DNA of 8,441 bases from Rhodoferax sp. (GTDB taxonomy: Bacteria > Pseudomonadota > Gammaproteobacteria > Burkholderiales > Burkholderiaceae_C): assembly GCA_028292305.1 (NCBI GenBank), contig JAQGMQ010000366.1, positions 1 to 8,441 of the forward strand. Direction: 5' to 3'. Position numbers and translations under genes: made by a program. The notes under the pieces are model-generated. The model did no database searches. It saw nothing but the letters and a program-made list of their open reading frames with translations, and was not told the DNA's origin. Below, in pieces: positions 1 to 6,185 of the stretch. How positions within the stretch are numbered: the stretch's first letter is position 1; the number at the start of each line of letters is the position of its first letter.

Positions 1-1310
1 TTCTTGCGGTCGACCACCTTCACATAACCTTCGGCGTCGATGGAGCCGATGTCGCCCGATCGCCAATAACCCGCCGTGATGTTGGCGGCCGTGGCCGCCG
101 GGTTGTTCCAGTAGTTCTTCACCACCATCGGGCCCCTGATCCAGATCTCGCCGAGCTGGCCATGCGGCAGCTCGCGGCCGTCGTCGTCGAACACCGCCAT
201 GTCGACACAGGCGAGGTTCCTGCCCACGGTGTCGCTGCGGGTGGCGGTGCCGCCCTGCGGCATCAGCGTCGACGGCGAGGTGGTCTCGGTCGAGCCGTAG
301 CAGTTCATCAGCGTGAGGTCGGGAATGGTTTGCGCGAGGCGCGCGATGGTGGCCACCGGCATCGGCGCGCCGCCATAGGCGCCGACGCGCCAGGCCGACA
401 GGTCATGCGCCTCGAAGTCGCGCTCCAGCAGGCACAGGTTGTACATGGCCGGCACCATCAGCGTGTGGGTCATGCGTTCACGCGCGGCCAGGCGCAGGAA
501 TTCAGCCGCCTTGAAGGCCGGCATGATCACCAGCTTGGCGGCGCAGTGCACCATGGTGGCGACCATCGCCACCAGGCCGGTCACGTGGCTCAGCGGCACG
601 GCCGCGATCGACGCATCGTCGGGGCCGAGGCCCATGGCGATGGCGTAGTGCATCACCGAGTGGCCCAGGCCCAGGTGCGTCAGGGCCGCGCCCTTGGGAT
701 TGCCGGTGGTGCCCGAGGTGTACATGATGACGGCCACGTCCTCCTCGGCGACGCTGGCCGGCAGCGGCGCCACCGCGGGCGACAGCACATCGGCAAAGGC
801 TTCCGCGCTACCGACTGCACCGACCGCACCGACCGCACCGCCGATGACGATCCGCAGCCGCAACGCCGGCACCGCGTCCGCGGTCGGCAGGCGGCTGGCC
901 GTGTCCGCATCGAACACCAGCGCCGCCGCGCTGCAGTCGTTGAGCATGTAGGCCAGCCCGGGTGTCTGTTCGCGGGTGCTCAGCGGCACGGCGATGGCGC
1001 CCAGGTGGGCGGCGGCAAACAGCGTGGTCACGAACTCGGTGCGGTTGCCGATCAGCATCGCCACCCGGTCGCCCGCCTGCACGCCGCGCTGCGCCAGCCC
1101 GCCGGCCAGGCGCGTGGTCAATACCAGCAGCGCCTGCCAGCTGAGGCGTTCGTCGCCGCAGACCAGCGCCGTGCCAGCCGGATGCCGGGCCGCCGCGTCG
1201 GCCAGCAGGCCATACAGGCTGCCCGGGCGTTCCGCGAAGCAGCGCACCACGCGGTCGCCGAAGTGCGCTTCGAGCCGCGTGGCGGGCCAGGTGTCGTCCC
1301 ATCGTGTCAT
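1..1310 (-). CDS. AMP-forming acyl-CoA synthetase (ANL superfamily), 3' end cut by window edge
   Basis: Cytoplasmic enzyme that would activate a carboxylic acid with ATP and join it to coenzyme A through an acyl-adenylate. Reading the minus strand from ATG at 1310-1308 gives 436 uninterrupted codons to the left edge. Visible motifs are the phosphate-binding loop YTSGTTGNPK (residues 197-206), YGSTE (338-342), the WRSGD ATP-ribose motif (416-420) and the start of the hinge DRK (434-436). Family members are about 500-550 residues, so roughly the last 80-110, carrying the C-terminal lid and catalytic lysine, lie outside the window. An in-frame ATG two codons upstream (1316) is possible, but AGGA at 1320-1323 is only 3 bases from it and 9 from the chosen start. 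A 9-base tandem repeat encodes Gly-Ala-Val repeats near residues 158-167. It follows the phosphotransferase gene by 28 bases. The family is near certain; the acid substrate is unknown. Confidence 0.93.
   Translation of the reverse strand, partial: MTRWDDTWPATRLEAHFGDRVVRCFAERPGSLYGLLADAAARHPAGTALVCGDERLSWQALLVLTTRLAGGLAQRGVQAGDRVAMLIGNRTEFVTTLFAAAHLGAIAVPLSTREQTPGLAYMLNDCSAAALVFDADTASRLPTADAVPALRLRIVIGGAVGAVGAVGSAEAFADVLSPAVAPLPASVAEEDVAVIMYTSGTTGNPKGAALTHLGLGHSVMHYAIAMGLGPDDASIAAVPLSHVTGLVAMVATMVHCAAKLVIMPAFKAAEFLRLAARERMTHTLMVPAMYNLCLLERDFEAHDLSAWRVGAYGGAPMPVATIARLAQTIPDLTLMNCYGSTETTSPSTLMPQGGTATRSDTVGRNLACVDMAVFDDDGRELPHGQLGEIWIRGPMVVKNYWNNPAATAANITAGYWRSGDIGSIDAEGYVKVVDRK
810..840. repeat. 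9-base tandem repeat inside the acyl-CoA synthetase gene
   Basis: Three head-to-tail copies of a 9-base unit on the plus strand (accgactgc, then accgaccgc twice) are followed by a partial fourth, accg. The first copy differs from the others by one base. On the coding strand the array is in frame and encodes Gly-Ala-Val repeats at about residues 158-167 of the ligase. It falls in the variable region upstream of the phosphate-binding loop, so it probably lengthens a surface loop without breaking the enzyme. Confidence 0.8.
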
Positions 1311-1319
1311 GTTCATGTG

Positions 1320-1323
1320 TCCT
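1320..1323 (-). promoter_or_regulatory. Ribosome binding site deciding the acyl-CoA synthetase start
   Basis: The coding strand carries AGGA here. It sits 9 bases before the ATG at 1310 and only 3 bases before the in-frame ATG at 1316, which favours the downstream start. The 28-base gap after the phosphotransferase stop is the longest intergenic stretch in the window. It shows no inverted repeat with a T-run, so no terminator is called. Confidence 0.5.
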
Positions 1324-1338
1324 TTGGTGTCGACCGGT

Positions 1339-2355
1339 TCAGGCCGCGGCGTCGATCATCTCGACCGCGCGCCGCGCGAAGATCGGCCCGAGTTCGCCGA
1401 CCTCGGCCGCGTTGTCGGAACTGGCGTTGCCACTCAGCGCGCGCGCGGCGATGCCCTCGAAAATCACCGCCAGCCGGAACAGCGCGAACGCGAAGTGGAA
1501 CGTCGTCACGCCATCGGTGTTGCCGCTGCGGCCACTGTGGCGGTAGTAATGCTGCAGGTATTCGGCCTCCGACGGAATGCCCAGCGCCGCCAGGTCTTCG
1601 CCACGGATGCCGCCGTATTCGGCCGGACAGGTGTGGTACGCGATGCAGTTGAAGGCGACATCGGCCAGCGGATGGCCGAGCGTCGACAGCTCCCAGTCGA
1701 GCACCCCCACCACGCGCGGTTCGGTGGGGTGGAACATCAGGTTGCCGAGCCGAAAGTCGCCGTGGCAGATGGTGGTCTCGCGTTCGTCCGGCATGTGGGC
1801 CGGCAGCCAGGCCATGAGCCGGTCGATGTCTGCGCTGTCGCGGGTGCGTGACATCTGCCACTGCTTGGTCCAGCGGGCCAATTGGCGTGAGAAATAACTG
1901 CCGGCGCGGCCGTAGTCGGCCAGGCCGATCGCCGCCCAGTCGACCTGGTGCAGCCGGGCCATGGTCTCGGCCATCGCCAGGTAGATCGCACGCCGCTCGG
2001 CAGGCGCCATGCCGGGCAGCGCGTAGTTGGGAAACACCCGGCCGGCGAGCCGCTCCATCATGTAGAAGGGCGTGCCGACCACGTCGGGCTCGGCATGGAA
2101 CAGCAGCATCGTCGGCACCGGCAGGTCGGTGGCGGCCAGGGCCTTCATCACGCGGTATTCGCGGTCCACCGCATGGGCCGACGGCAGCAGCCTGGTGCCC
2201 GGCTGCTTGCGCAAGACCAGCGCGCGGTTGTCGAAGCTGACGAAGAAGGTCGGGTTCGACTGGCCGCCGCCGATGCGTTCCAGGCGCATCGGGCCGGCGA
2301 GACCATCGACCTCCCGCTTCAGAAATTTCTCGAGTCGATCCGGTTCGAAATCCAT
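1339..2355 (-). CDS. APH-fold phosphotransferase, ACAD10/LvaA-type kinase
   Basis: A 338-residue protein of the aminoglycoside phosphotransferase/choline kinase fold, in the branch called 'phosphotransferase family protein' that resembles the kinase domain of ACAD10/ACAD11. Visible elements are a Gly-rich nucleotide loop GGGQSN (29-34), a likely ATP-contacting lysine (K50), the catalytic Brenner loop HGDFRLGN (198-205, D200 as base) and the metal-binding LDWE (219-222, D220). All key residues are present and the length fits a complete enzyme. Established members phosphorylate the hydroxyl of 4-hydroxyacyl-CoAs (LvaA in Pseudomonas putida, ACAD10/11 in animals). Drug resistance is unlikely, because the gene sits next to a CoA ligase in a catabolic operon. 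The start lies one base after the aldolase stop, with GGAG at 2363-2366 seven bases upstream. No acyl-CoA dehydrogenase partner is in the window. The fold is near certain; the substrate is inferred. Confidence 0.92.
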   Translation of the reverse strand: MDFEPDRLEKFLKREVDGLAGPMRLERIGGGQSNPTFFVSFDNRALVLRKQPGTRLLPSAHAVDREYRVMKALAATDLPVPTMLLFHAEPDVVGTPFYMMERLAGRVFPNYALPGMAPAERRAIYLAMAETMARLHQVDWAAIGLADYGRAGSYFSRQLARWTKQWQMSRTRDSADIDRLMAWLPAHMPDERETTICHGDFRLGNLMFHPTEPRVVGVLDWELSTLGHPLADVAFNCIAYHTCPAEYGGIRGEDLAALGIPSEAEYLQHYYRHSGRSGNTDGVTTFHFAFALFRLAVIFEGIAARALSGNASSDNAAEVGELGPIFARRAVEMIDAAA

Positions 2356-2356
2356 C

Positions 2357-3172
2357 TCATGGCTCCATCGAGAGTTGCCGCAGGGCTTGCGCGCGCTGGC
2401 GTGCCGCGGCCAGCATGAAGTCCCATTCGCTGCCGGCCGTGACGAAGCGCACGCCCCGCCGAACCATCGCCTGCATCACCTCCGGCACACTGGCCAGGCC
2501 ACCCGCGCCGGCGAACTTGCCATGCTTGCGGCAGGCGGCCACCACGCGCTCGAAGCTGCGGGCGATCGCCGGGTCGGCAAACCGACCCGGAATGCCCAGC
2601 GCATCGCTGAGGTCGGTCGCGCCCACGTGCAGGATGTCCACGCCCGGCACGGCGGCGATCTCATCCGCGCGCTCCACCGCTTCGGGGGTTTCGAGCATGA
2701 CGATCACCAGGGTGTTCGCGTCCAGCACGCGGCGCGCCACATCGGCCGGCCATTGCCGGTAGCCGAGGTGCGGCCAGCTGCCGGCCACCGAACGCGCGCC
2801 CAGCGGCGCAAACCGGCAGGCCTGCACAATGGCGCGGGCTTCTTCGGCCGAGCCCACATGCGGCACCACCACGCCCAGCGCGCCGGCGTCCAGGATGCGG
2901 TTGGCGTAGTGGGCGTCGTGGCTGGGGATGCGCACCAGCGGCGTGATGCCGGCCTGCAGGGCCGTCACGCAGATCTGCGCGGCGGCGGCTTCGGGGATCA
3001 CCGAATGCTCCAGGTCGATGTTGATCGCGTCGAAGCCGCAGGACTGCGCCGCCACCGCGATGTCCACGCTCTGCACCTGCTTGATCAGCATCGAGATGCC
3101 GAGCCGGCCGGCGTTCAGTGTGTCGGCCAGCGGGTTGCGCAGCACGGGGCCGGCCGGGGTTGGCGGGTTCAT
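2357..3172 (-). CDS. HpcH/HpaI-family class II aldolase
   Basis: A 271-residue TIM-barrel enzyme of the HpcH/HpaI family. These metal-dependent aldolases cleave 4-hydroxy-2-oxo acids to pyruvate (or a related oxo acid) plus an aldehyde. Residues matching the HpaI active site are H56 in DLEHS (53-57), R81 in LVRIP, E161 in MLETPEA (159-165) and D187 in GATDLSD (184-190). E161 and D187 are the expected metal ligands and R81 the expected carbonyl-binding residue. The length is typical and no key residue is missing. The ATG overlaps the stop of the dehydrogenase gene by four bases (ATGA), with AGGG seven bases upstream. The gene fits as the retro-aldol step whose oxo-acid product the neighbouring dehydrogenase could reduce. 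The physiological substrate is not readable: members act on 4-hydroxy-2-oxoheptanedioate, 2-keto-3-deoxy-sugar acids and others, so the specific name HpaI is not given. Confidence 0.92.
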   Translation of the reverse strand: MNPPTPAGPVLRNPLADTLNAGRLGISMLIKQVQSVDIAVAAQSCGFDAINIDLEHSVIPEAAAAQICVTALQAGITPLVRIPSHDAHYANRILDAGALGVVVPHVGSAEEARAIVQACRFAPLGARSVAGSWPHLGYRQWPADVARRVLDANTLVIVMLETPEAVERADEIAAVPGVDILHVGATDLSDALGIPGRFADPAIARSFERVVAACRKHGKFAGAGGLASVPEVMQAMVRRGVRFVTAGSEWDFMLAAARQRAQALRQLSMEP

Positions 3173-4152
3173 GCCGCGGCCCTGACGGGGATGATCACGT
3201 CCTGCTGCGGGATGGCTTCGCCCCGCAGGAAGCGCTGGATGTTGCCCAGCGTGTGCCGCGCCACCTGCGCCACGTTGTCGAACACGCCGCCGCCCGCATG
3301 CGGCGTGGCCACCACCTGGTCGAGCGTCAGCAGCGGGTTGTCCCTGGAGGGCGGCTCGGGGTCGAACGCGTCGAGCCCGGCGCCGCGCAGCTTGCCGCTG
3401 ACCAGCGCCGCATACAGCGCCGCCTCGTCGACCAGGCCGCCGCGCGCGGTGTTGATCAGCACCGCGCCGTCCTTCATGCTGGCGATGGAGGTCGCGTTGA
3501 TCATCCGCGCGGTCTCGGGCGTCAGCGGCGCATGCAGGCTGACGATGTCGCTCTGCGCCAGCACCTCGGCCAGCGGCGCATAGGTGGCGCCCAGGGCGCG
3601 TTCGGTCTCGGCATCGGCCGGCCGCGCATCGAAGTAGATCAGCCTGGCGTCGAAGCCGCGCAGGCGCCGCGCCAGCATGCGGCCGATGTTGCCGAAGCCG
3701 ACCAGGCCCACCGTCTTGCCGCTGATCTGAAAACAGGTCTCACGCATTTCCGACATGGGAAATCTGCCTTCGCGCAGGGCCCGGTTCACGTAAGGCAGGC
3801 GCCGGTACACGCCCAGCATCAGCGCGATGGCCAGCTCGGCCACCGGTGCCGCGTTCGAGCCGGCCGCGATCATCAGCGGGATGCCCATGCGCCGCATCGC
3901 GGCCACGTCGATGCTGTCGATGCCGATGCCCCACTTCTGCACCATGCGCACCCGCGTGGCATGGCGCAGCATGGCCTCGGAAACCGGCGCCAGGCCGGTC
4001 AGCAGGAACTCGGCGGGCGCGACCAGGGCCATCTGCTCGGCCTCGTCGTAGCTGCGCGCAAACCGCAGTTCGAATTCCGGTGGCGCGGCTTGTTGCACCA
4101 CCGCTTGCACGGCGGGCACCCAGACATCCATACACGCGACGATGTGGCTCAT
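3169..4152 (-). CDS. D-isomer-specific 2-hydroxyacid dehydrogenase (NAD-type)
   Basis: A 327-residue cytoplasmic oxidoreductase that interconverts a 2-oxo acid and a D-2-hydroxy acid with NAD(H). The nucleotide-binding domain shows GFGNIG (152-157), followed by an acidic residue ending the second strand (D175 in IYFDARP), which favours NAD over NADP. The catalytic triad is complete: R237 in NTARGG (234-239), E266 in DPEPP and H285 in ATPHAGG. The length is normal for glycerate/phosphoglycerate/hydroxypyruvate-reductase-like members. The ATG at 4152 overlaps the stop of the RraA-type gene (ATGA). An upstream extension of this frame would run inside that gene and looks non-homologous, so it is rejected. 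Its place between two aldolase-fold genes suggests it processes an oxo or hydroxy acid made or consumed by them. Family certain; substrate unknown. Confidence 0.94.
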   Translation of the reverse strand: MSHIVACMDVWVPAVQAVVQQAAPPEFELRFARSYDEAEQMALVAPAEFLLTGLAPVSEAMLRHATRVRMVQKWGIGIDSIDVAAMRRMGIPLMIAAGSNAAPVAELAIALMLGVYRRLPYVNRALREGRFPMSEMRETCFQISGKTVGLVGFGNIGRMLARRLRGFDARLIYFDARPADAETERALGATYAPLAEVLAQSDIVSLHAPLTPETARMINATSIASMKDGAVLINTARGGLVDEAALYAALVSGKLRGAGLDAFDPEPPSRDNPLLTLDQVVATPHAGGGVFDNVAQVARHTLGNIQRFLRGEAIPQQDVIIPVRAAA

Positions 4153-4880
4153 GAAGCTGGTTCTTTCGGGTGGGGTGAGGCGCGCACATCGCAGTCCATG
4201 TGTTCGGCCTTGTGGAACAGTGCGCGCACCAGCGCGTCGTCGTTGGGTGCCAGGCGGGCGGCGCGTTGGATGGCCTCGGCGACGTCGCGCACCGCCCGCT
4301 GCGGCACCACCACGATGCCCTCGGCGCTGGCCGAGATCACGTCGCCCGCGTGCACGACCACGCCGCCGCAACACACCGGCACATTGACCTCGCAGGGGCC
4401 GGCCTTCGGCCCCGAATACGGCGCCACGGCGGTGGCATAAATGGGAAAGCCGGCCTGCTGCGCCTCGGCCACGTCGCGGTAGGCGCCGTTGACCACCAGC
4501 CCGGCCAGGCCGCGCTGTTCGCGGGTGTGGCGCAGCAGCTGGAAGCCGCCCAGGCACCAGTTGGCAAAGCCCTGCGCGTCGACCACCAGCACGTCGCCGG
4601 CCTCCACCAGCGTGAGCGCCTTGACCAGGCCGAGGTTGTCGCCGGGCGGGCACTTGGCGGTGGTCACCACGCCCGCGACCGGCAGCGCGCCCGGGCCGAA
4701 CGCACGCAGGCTGGCGTTCATGGTGTACATGCGACCGACCAGCTCGCTGAGCCTGGTCACATCGGTCGACGCAATGATTTCTACCAGCGCCGCATCCGGC
4801 CGGCAGAAGCCGGTGTGCACCAGCGAGCGCAGCACCAGCTTGCTGGCGCCGTGGGTGGGCATCGGGTCGGGAGCGGTCAT
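4149..4880 (-). CDS. RraA/4-hydroxy-4-methyl-2-oxoglutarate aldolase-fold protein
   Basis: A 243-residue protein of the RraA-like family (also called demethylmenaquinone methyltransferase-like or HMG/CHA aldolase). Some members cleave 4-hydroxy-4-methyl-2-oxoglutarate to pyruvate; E. coli RraA instead inhibits RNase E. Visible signatures are GDNLG (80-84), VVDAQG (99-104), the NGAYRD segment (131-136) with the conserved R135-D136 pair, and VNVPVCCGGVVV (165-176) followed by GD and EGIVVVP. In the aldolases an acidic residue lies 20 residues before the RD pair; here that position is Q114, so the aldolase chemistry may be altered. The neighbourhood of catabolic genes argues for an enzyme, not an RNase regulator. 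The ATG overlaps the monooxygenase stop (ATGA), with GGAAG eight bases upstream. Fold confident, activity uncertain. Confidence 0.88.
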   Translation of the reverse strand: MTAPDPMPTHGASKLVLRSLVHTGFCRPDAALVEIIASTDVTRLSELVGRMYTMNASLRAFGPGALPVAGVVTTAKCPPGDNLGLVKALTLVEAGDVLVVDAQGFANWCLGGFQLLRHTREQRGLAGLVVNGAYRDVAEAQQAGFPIYATAVAPYSGPKAGPCEVNVPVCCGGVVVHAGDVISASAEGIVVVPQRAVRDVAEAIQRAARLAPNDDALVRALFHKAEHMDCDVRASPHPKEPAS

Positions 4881-6172
4881 CGCGCGGTCTTCCGCCGCAT
4901 CTCGCCGGCCAGTGCCGCACGGTAGGCGCGCGGGTCGAGTTCCAGGGCATAACGCGGGCTGTCCGGGTACAGCCTGGCCGTTGCCTCGCGGTCCTTCTCG
5001 ATCATGCGGCGCATGGTGTCCGGCGCGGGCAGGCTGACCTCGCCGGCCTCCAGCGCGGCCACCCATTCGGCCTGGTCGTCCATCATGCGGATGTTGCCGC
5101 CGCCGCTGACATTGAAGAAGCCCAGGAAGTACAGCCCCGGCTGCCCCGGCCGCACCACCTGGCGAAACAGCTCGAGCCAGCGGCCGCGCACCGGCGAGAC
5201 CTCGGCATTCAGAAACGGCAGGTCGACCTCGTAACCGGTGGCGGCGATCATCGTGTCGAAGTCTTCCGCCCTGCCGTCGGTGAAGGTCACGGTGTTGCCG
5301 CTGACCGAGGCCACACCGGGCCGGGCCTGGATGCGGTTCCAGATGAAGTGGCCGATCAACAGGTGATGACCCGCCGGGTGGGTGCGTGTGCGCGGCGTCA
5401 CGAAGCCCCATTGCTCCATGCGGCCGTGGCTCACGCGGGCCACGAGTTCGCGGAACGAGCGGCGCACCGGCCAGGGCAGCCACGGCTTCTCGACCTTGGC
5501 CAGCACCCGGGCCGTGGGCACGCCGAGGAACATGCGCGGCATCAGCAGCACTGGCGAGCGGGCGGCCATGGTGGTCGACGCGGTGACGGTGCAGATGTCG
5601 GAGGCGATGTCGCAGGCGCTGTTGCCCACGCCCACCACCAGCACGCGCCGGCCCTTGAAAGGTCCGGGCACCCGGTACTGGTGGGCATGCAGGTAGTGGC
5701 CGCCGAAGTCCCAGGCGAACGGCGGGTGCCGTGGCACGCCCTGGTGGCCCGAGGCCACCACCACCGCATCGAATCGCTCGGCCGCGCCGTCCCCACTGTT
5801 TGCCGCCAGCCGCACCGTCCAGCCGCCGCCCGGCGCTGCTTCCACCGCCGCCACCTTGCTGCGAAAGCGGATGTGCTGGCGCAGCGCGAAGTGCGCGGCA
5901 TAAGCCTCCAGGTAGGCCGCCATCTGCACGTGGTCGGGGTACAGCGGCGCGCCATCGGGGAAGGGGAAATCCTTGTAGGCCGTCACGCGGTTCTCGGAGT
6001 TGATGTGCAGCGACAGGTAGGCCGGGCTGAGCCCGTTGTCGTTCTCGTAGACCCACAGCCCGCCGACGCGGCTGCCCATCTCGAAGATGACCACGGCCAT
6101 GCCCCTGGCCAGCAGGTGCCGCGCCGCGCACAGGCCGGCGGCCCCGGCCCCGATGATGGCTACACGGCGCAT
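4877..6172 (-). CDS. Class B flavin-containing monooxygenase (FMO/Baeyer-Villiger type)
   Basis: A 431-residue FAD- and NADPH-dependent monooxygenase. It holds an N-terminal FAD Rossmann motif GAGAAG (8-13), GGLWVY (37-42), the FMO fingerprint FxGxxxHxxxY matched exactly by F156, G158, H162 and Y166, a second Rossmann motif GVGNSA (181-186) for NADPH, and ATGY (311-314) near the C-terminus. The fingerprint places it among class B enzymes, which oxygenate soft nucleophiles or convert ketones to esters. In a catabolic operon with acyl-CoA genes, Baeyer-Villiger oxidation of a ketone is a reasonable guess, but S- or N-oxygenation cannot be excluded. Length is normal for bacterial FMOs. The start is chosen at 6172 because the Rossmann motif follows at once and GAGGG lies seven bases upstream. 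The gap to the crotonase gene is 10 bases. Family secure, substrate unknown. Confidence 0.93.
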   Translation of the reverse strand: MRRVAIIGAGAAGLCAARHLLARGMAVVIFEMGSRVGGLWVYENDNGLSPAYLSLHINSENRVTAYKDFPFPDGAPLYPDHVQMAAYLEAYAAHFALRQHIRFRSKVAAVEAAPGGGWTVRLAANSGDGAAERFDAVVVASGHQGVPRHPPFAWDFGGHYLHAHQYRVPGPFKGRRVLVVGVGNSACDIASDICTVTASTTMAARSPVLLMPRMFLGVPTARVLAKVEKPWLPWPVRRSFRELVARVSHGRMEQWGFVTPRTRTHPAGHHLLIGHFIWNRIQARPGVASVSGNTVTFTDGRAEDFDTMIAATGYEVDLPFLNAEVSPVRGRWLELFRQVVRPGQPGLYFLGFFNVSGGGNIRMMDDQAEWVAALEAGEVSLPAPDTMRRMIEKDREATARLYPDSPRYALELDPRAYRAALAGEMRRKTAR

Positions 6173-6179
6173 GCGGCGG

Positions 6180-6185
6180 CCCTCA
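6180..6185 (-). promoter_or_regulatory. Stop codon fused to ribosome binding site before the monooxygenase
   Basis: The coding strand reads TGAGGG, in which TGA ends the crotonase gene and GAGGG forms the Shine-Dalgarno sequence of the monooxygenase, seven bases before its ATG. This suggests a terminating ribosome re-initiates on the next gene. The same six bases recur at 7085-7090. Confidence 0.6.

Noticed and set aside
810..840. CRISPR-like array
   Set aside because: The units are only 9 bases with no spacers and lie in frame inside a coding gene.
162..1652. Long plus-strand open frame (496 codons) opposite the acyl-CoA synthetase and phosphotransferase
   Set aside because: It is rich in His, Arg and Gly with no recognisable domain. 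It lies antisense to two genes with intact catalytic motifs and is a typical GC-rich shadow.
1339..2355. Aminoglycoside resistance gene
   Set aside because: The protein belongs to the ACAD10/LvaA-like branch and sits in a catabolic operon, so antibiotic modification is unlikely.
2072..3583. Long plus-strand open frame (503 codons)
   Set aside because: Antisense to the phosphotransferase, HpaI aldolase and dehydrogenase; low-complexity composition and no domain signature.
3118..4440. Long plus-strand open frame (440 codons)
   Set aside because: Antisense to the dehydrogenase and RraA-fold genes, with shadow-like His/Arg/Gln-rich composition.
3169..4950. Longer start for the hydroxyacid dehydrogenase at 4950
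   Set aside because: The extension overlaps the RraA-fold gene entirely and has no family similarity. ATG at 4152 gives the normal length.
4149..6131. Minus-strand frame extending the RraA-fold gene upstream to 660 codons
   Set aside because: The extra N-terminal part is the monooxygenase gene read in the wrong frame. Homology-like sequence begins at the ATG at 4880.
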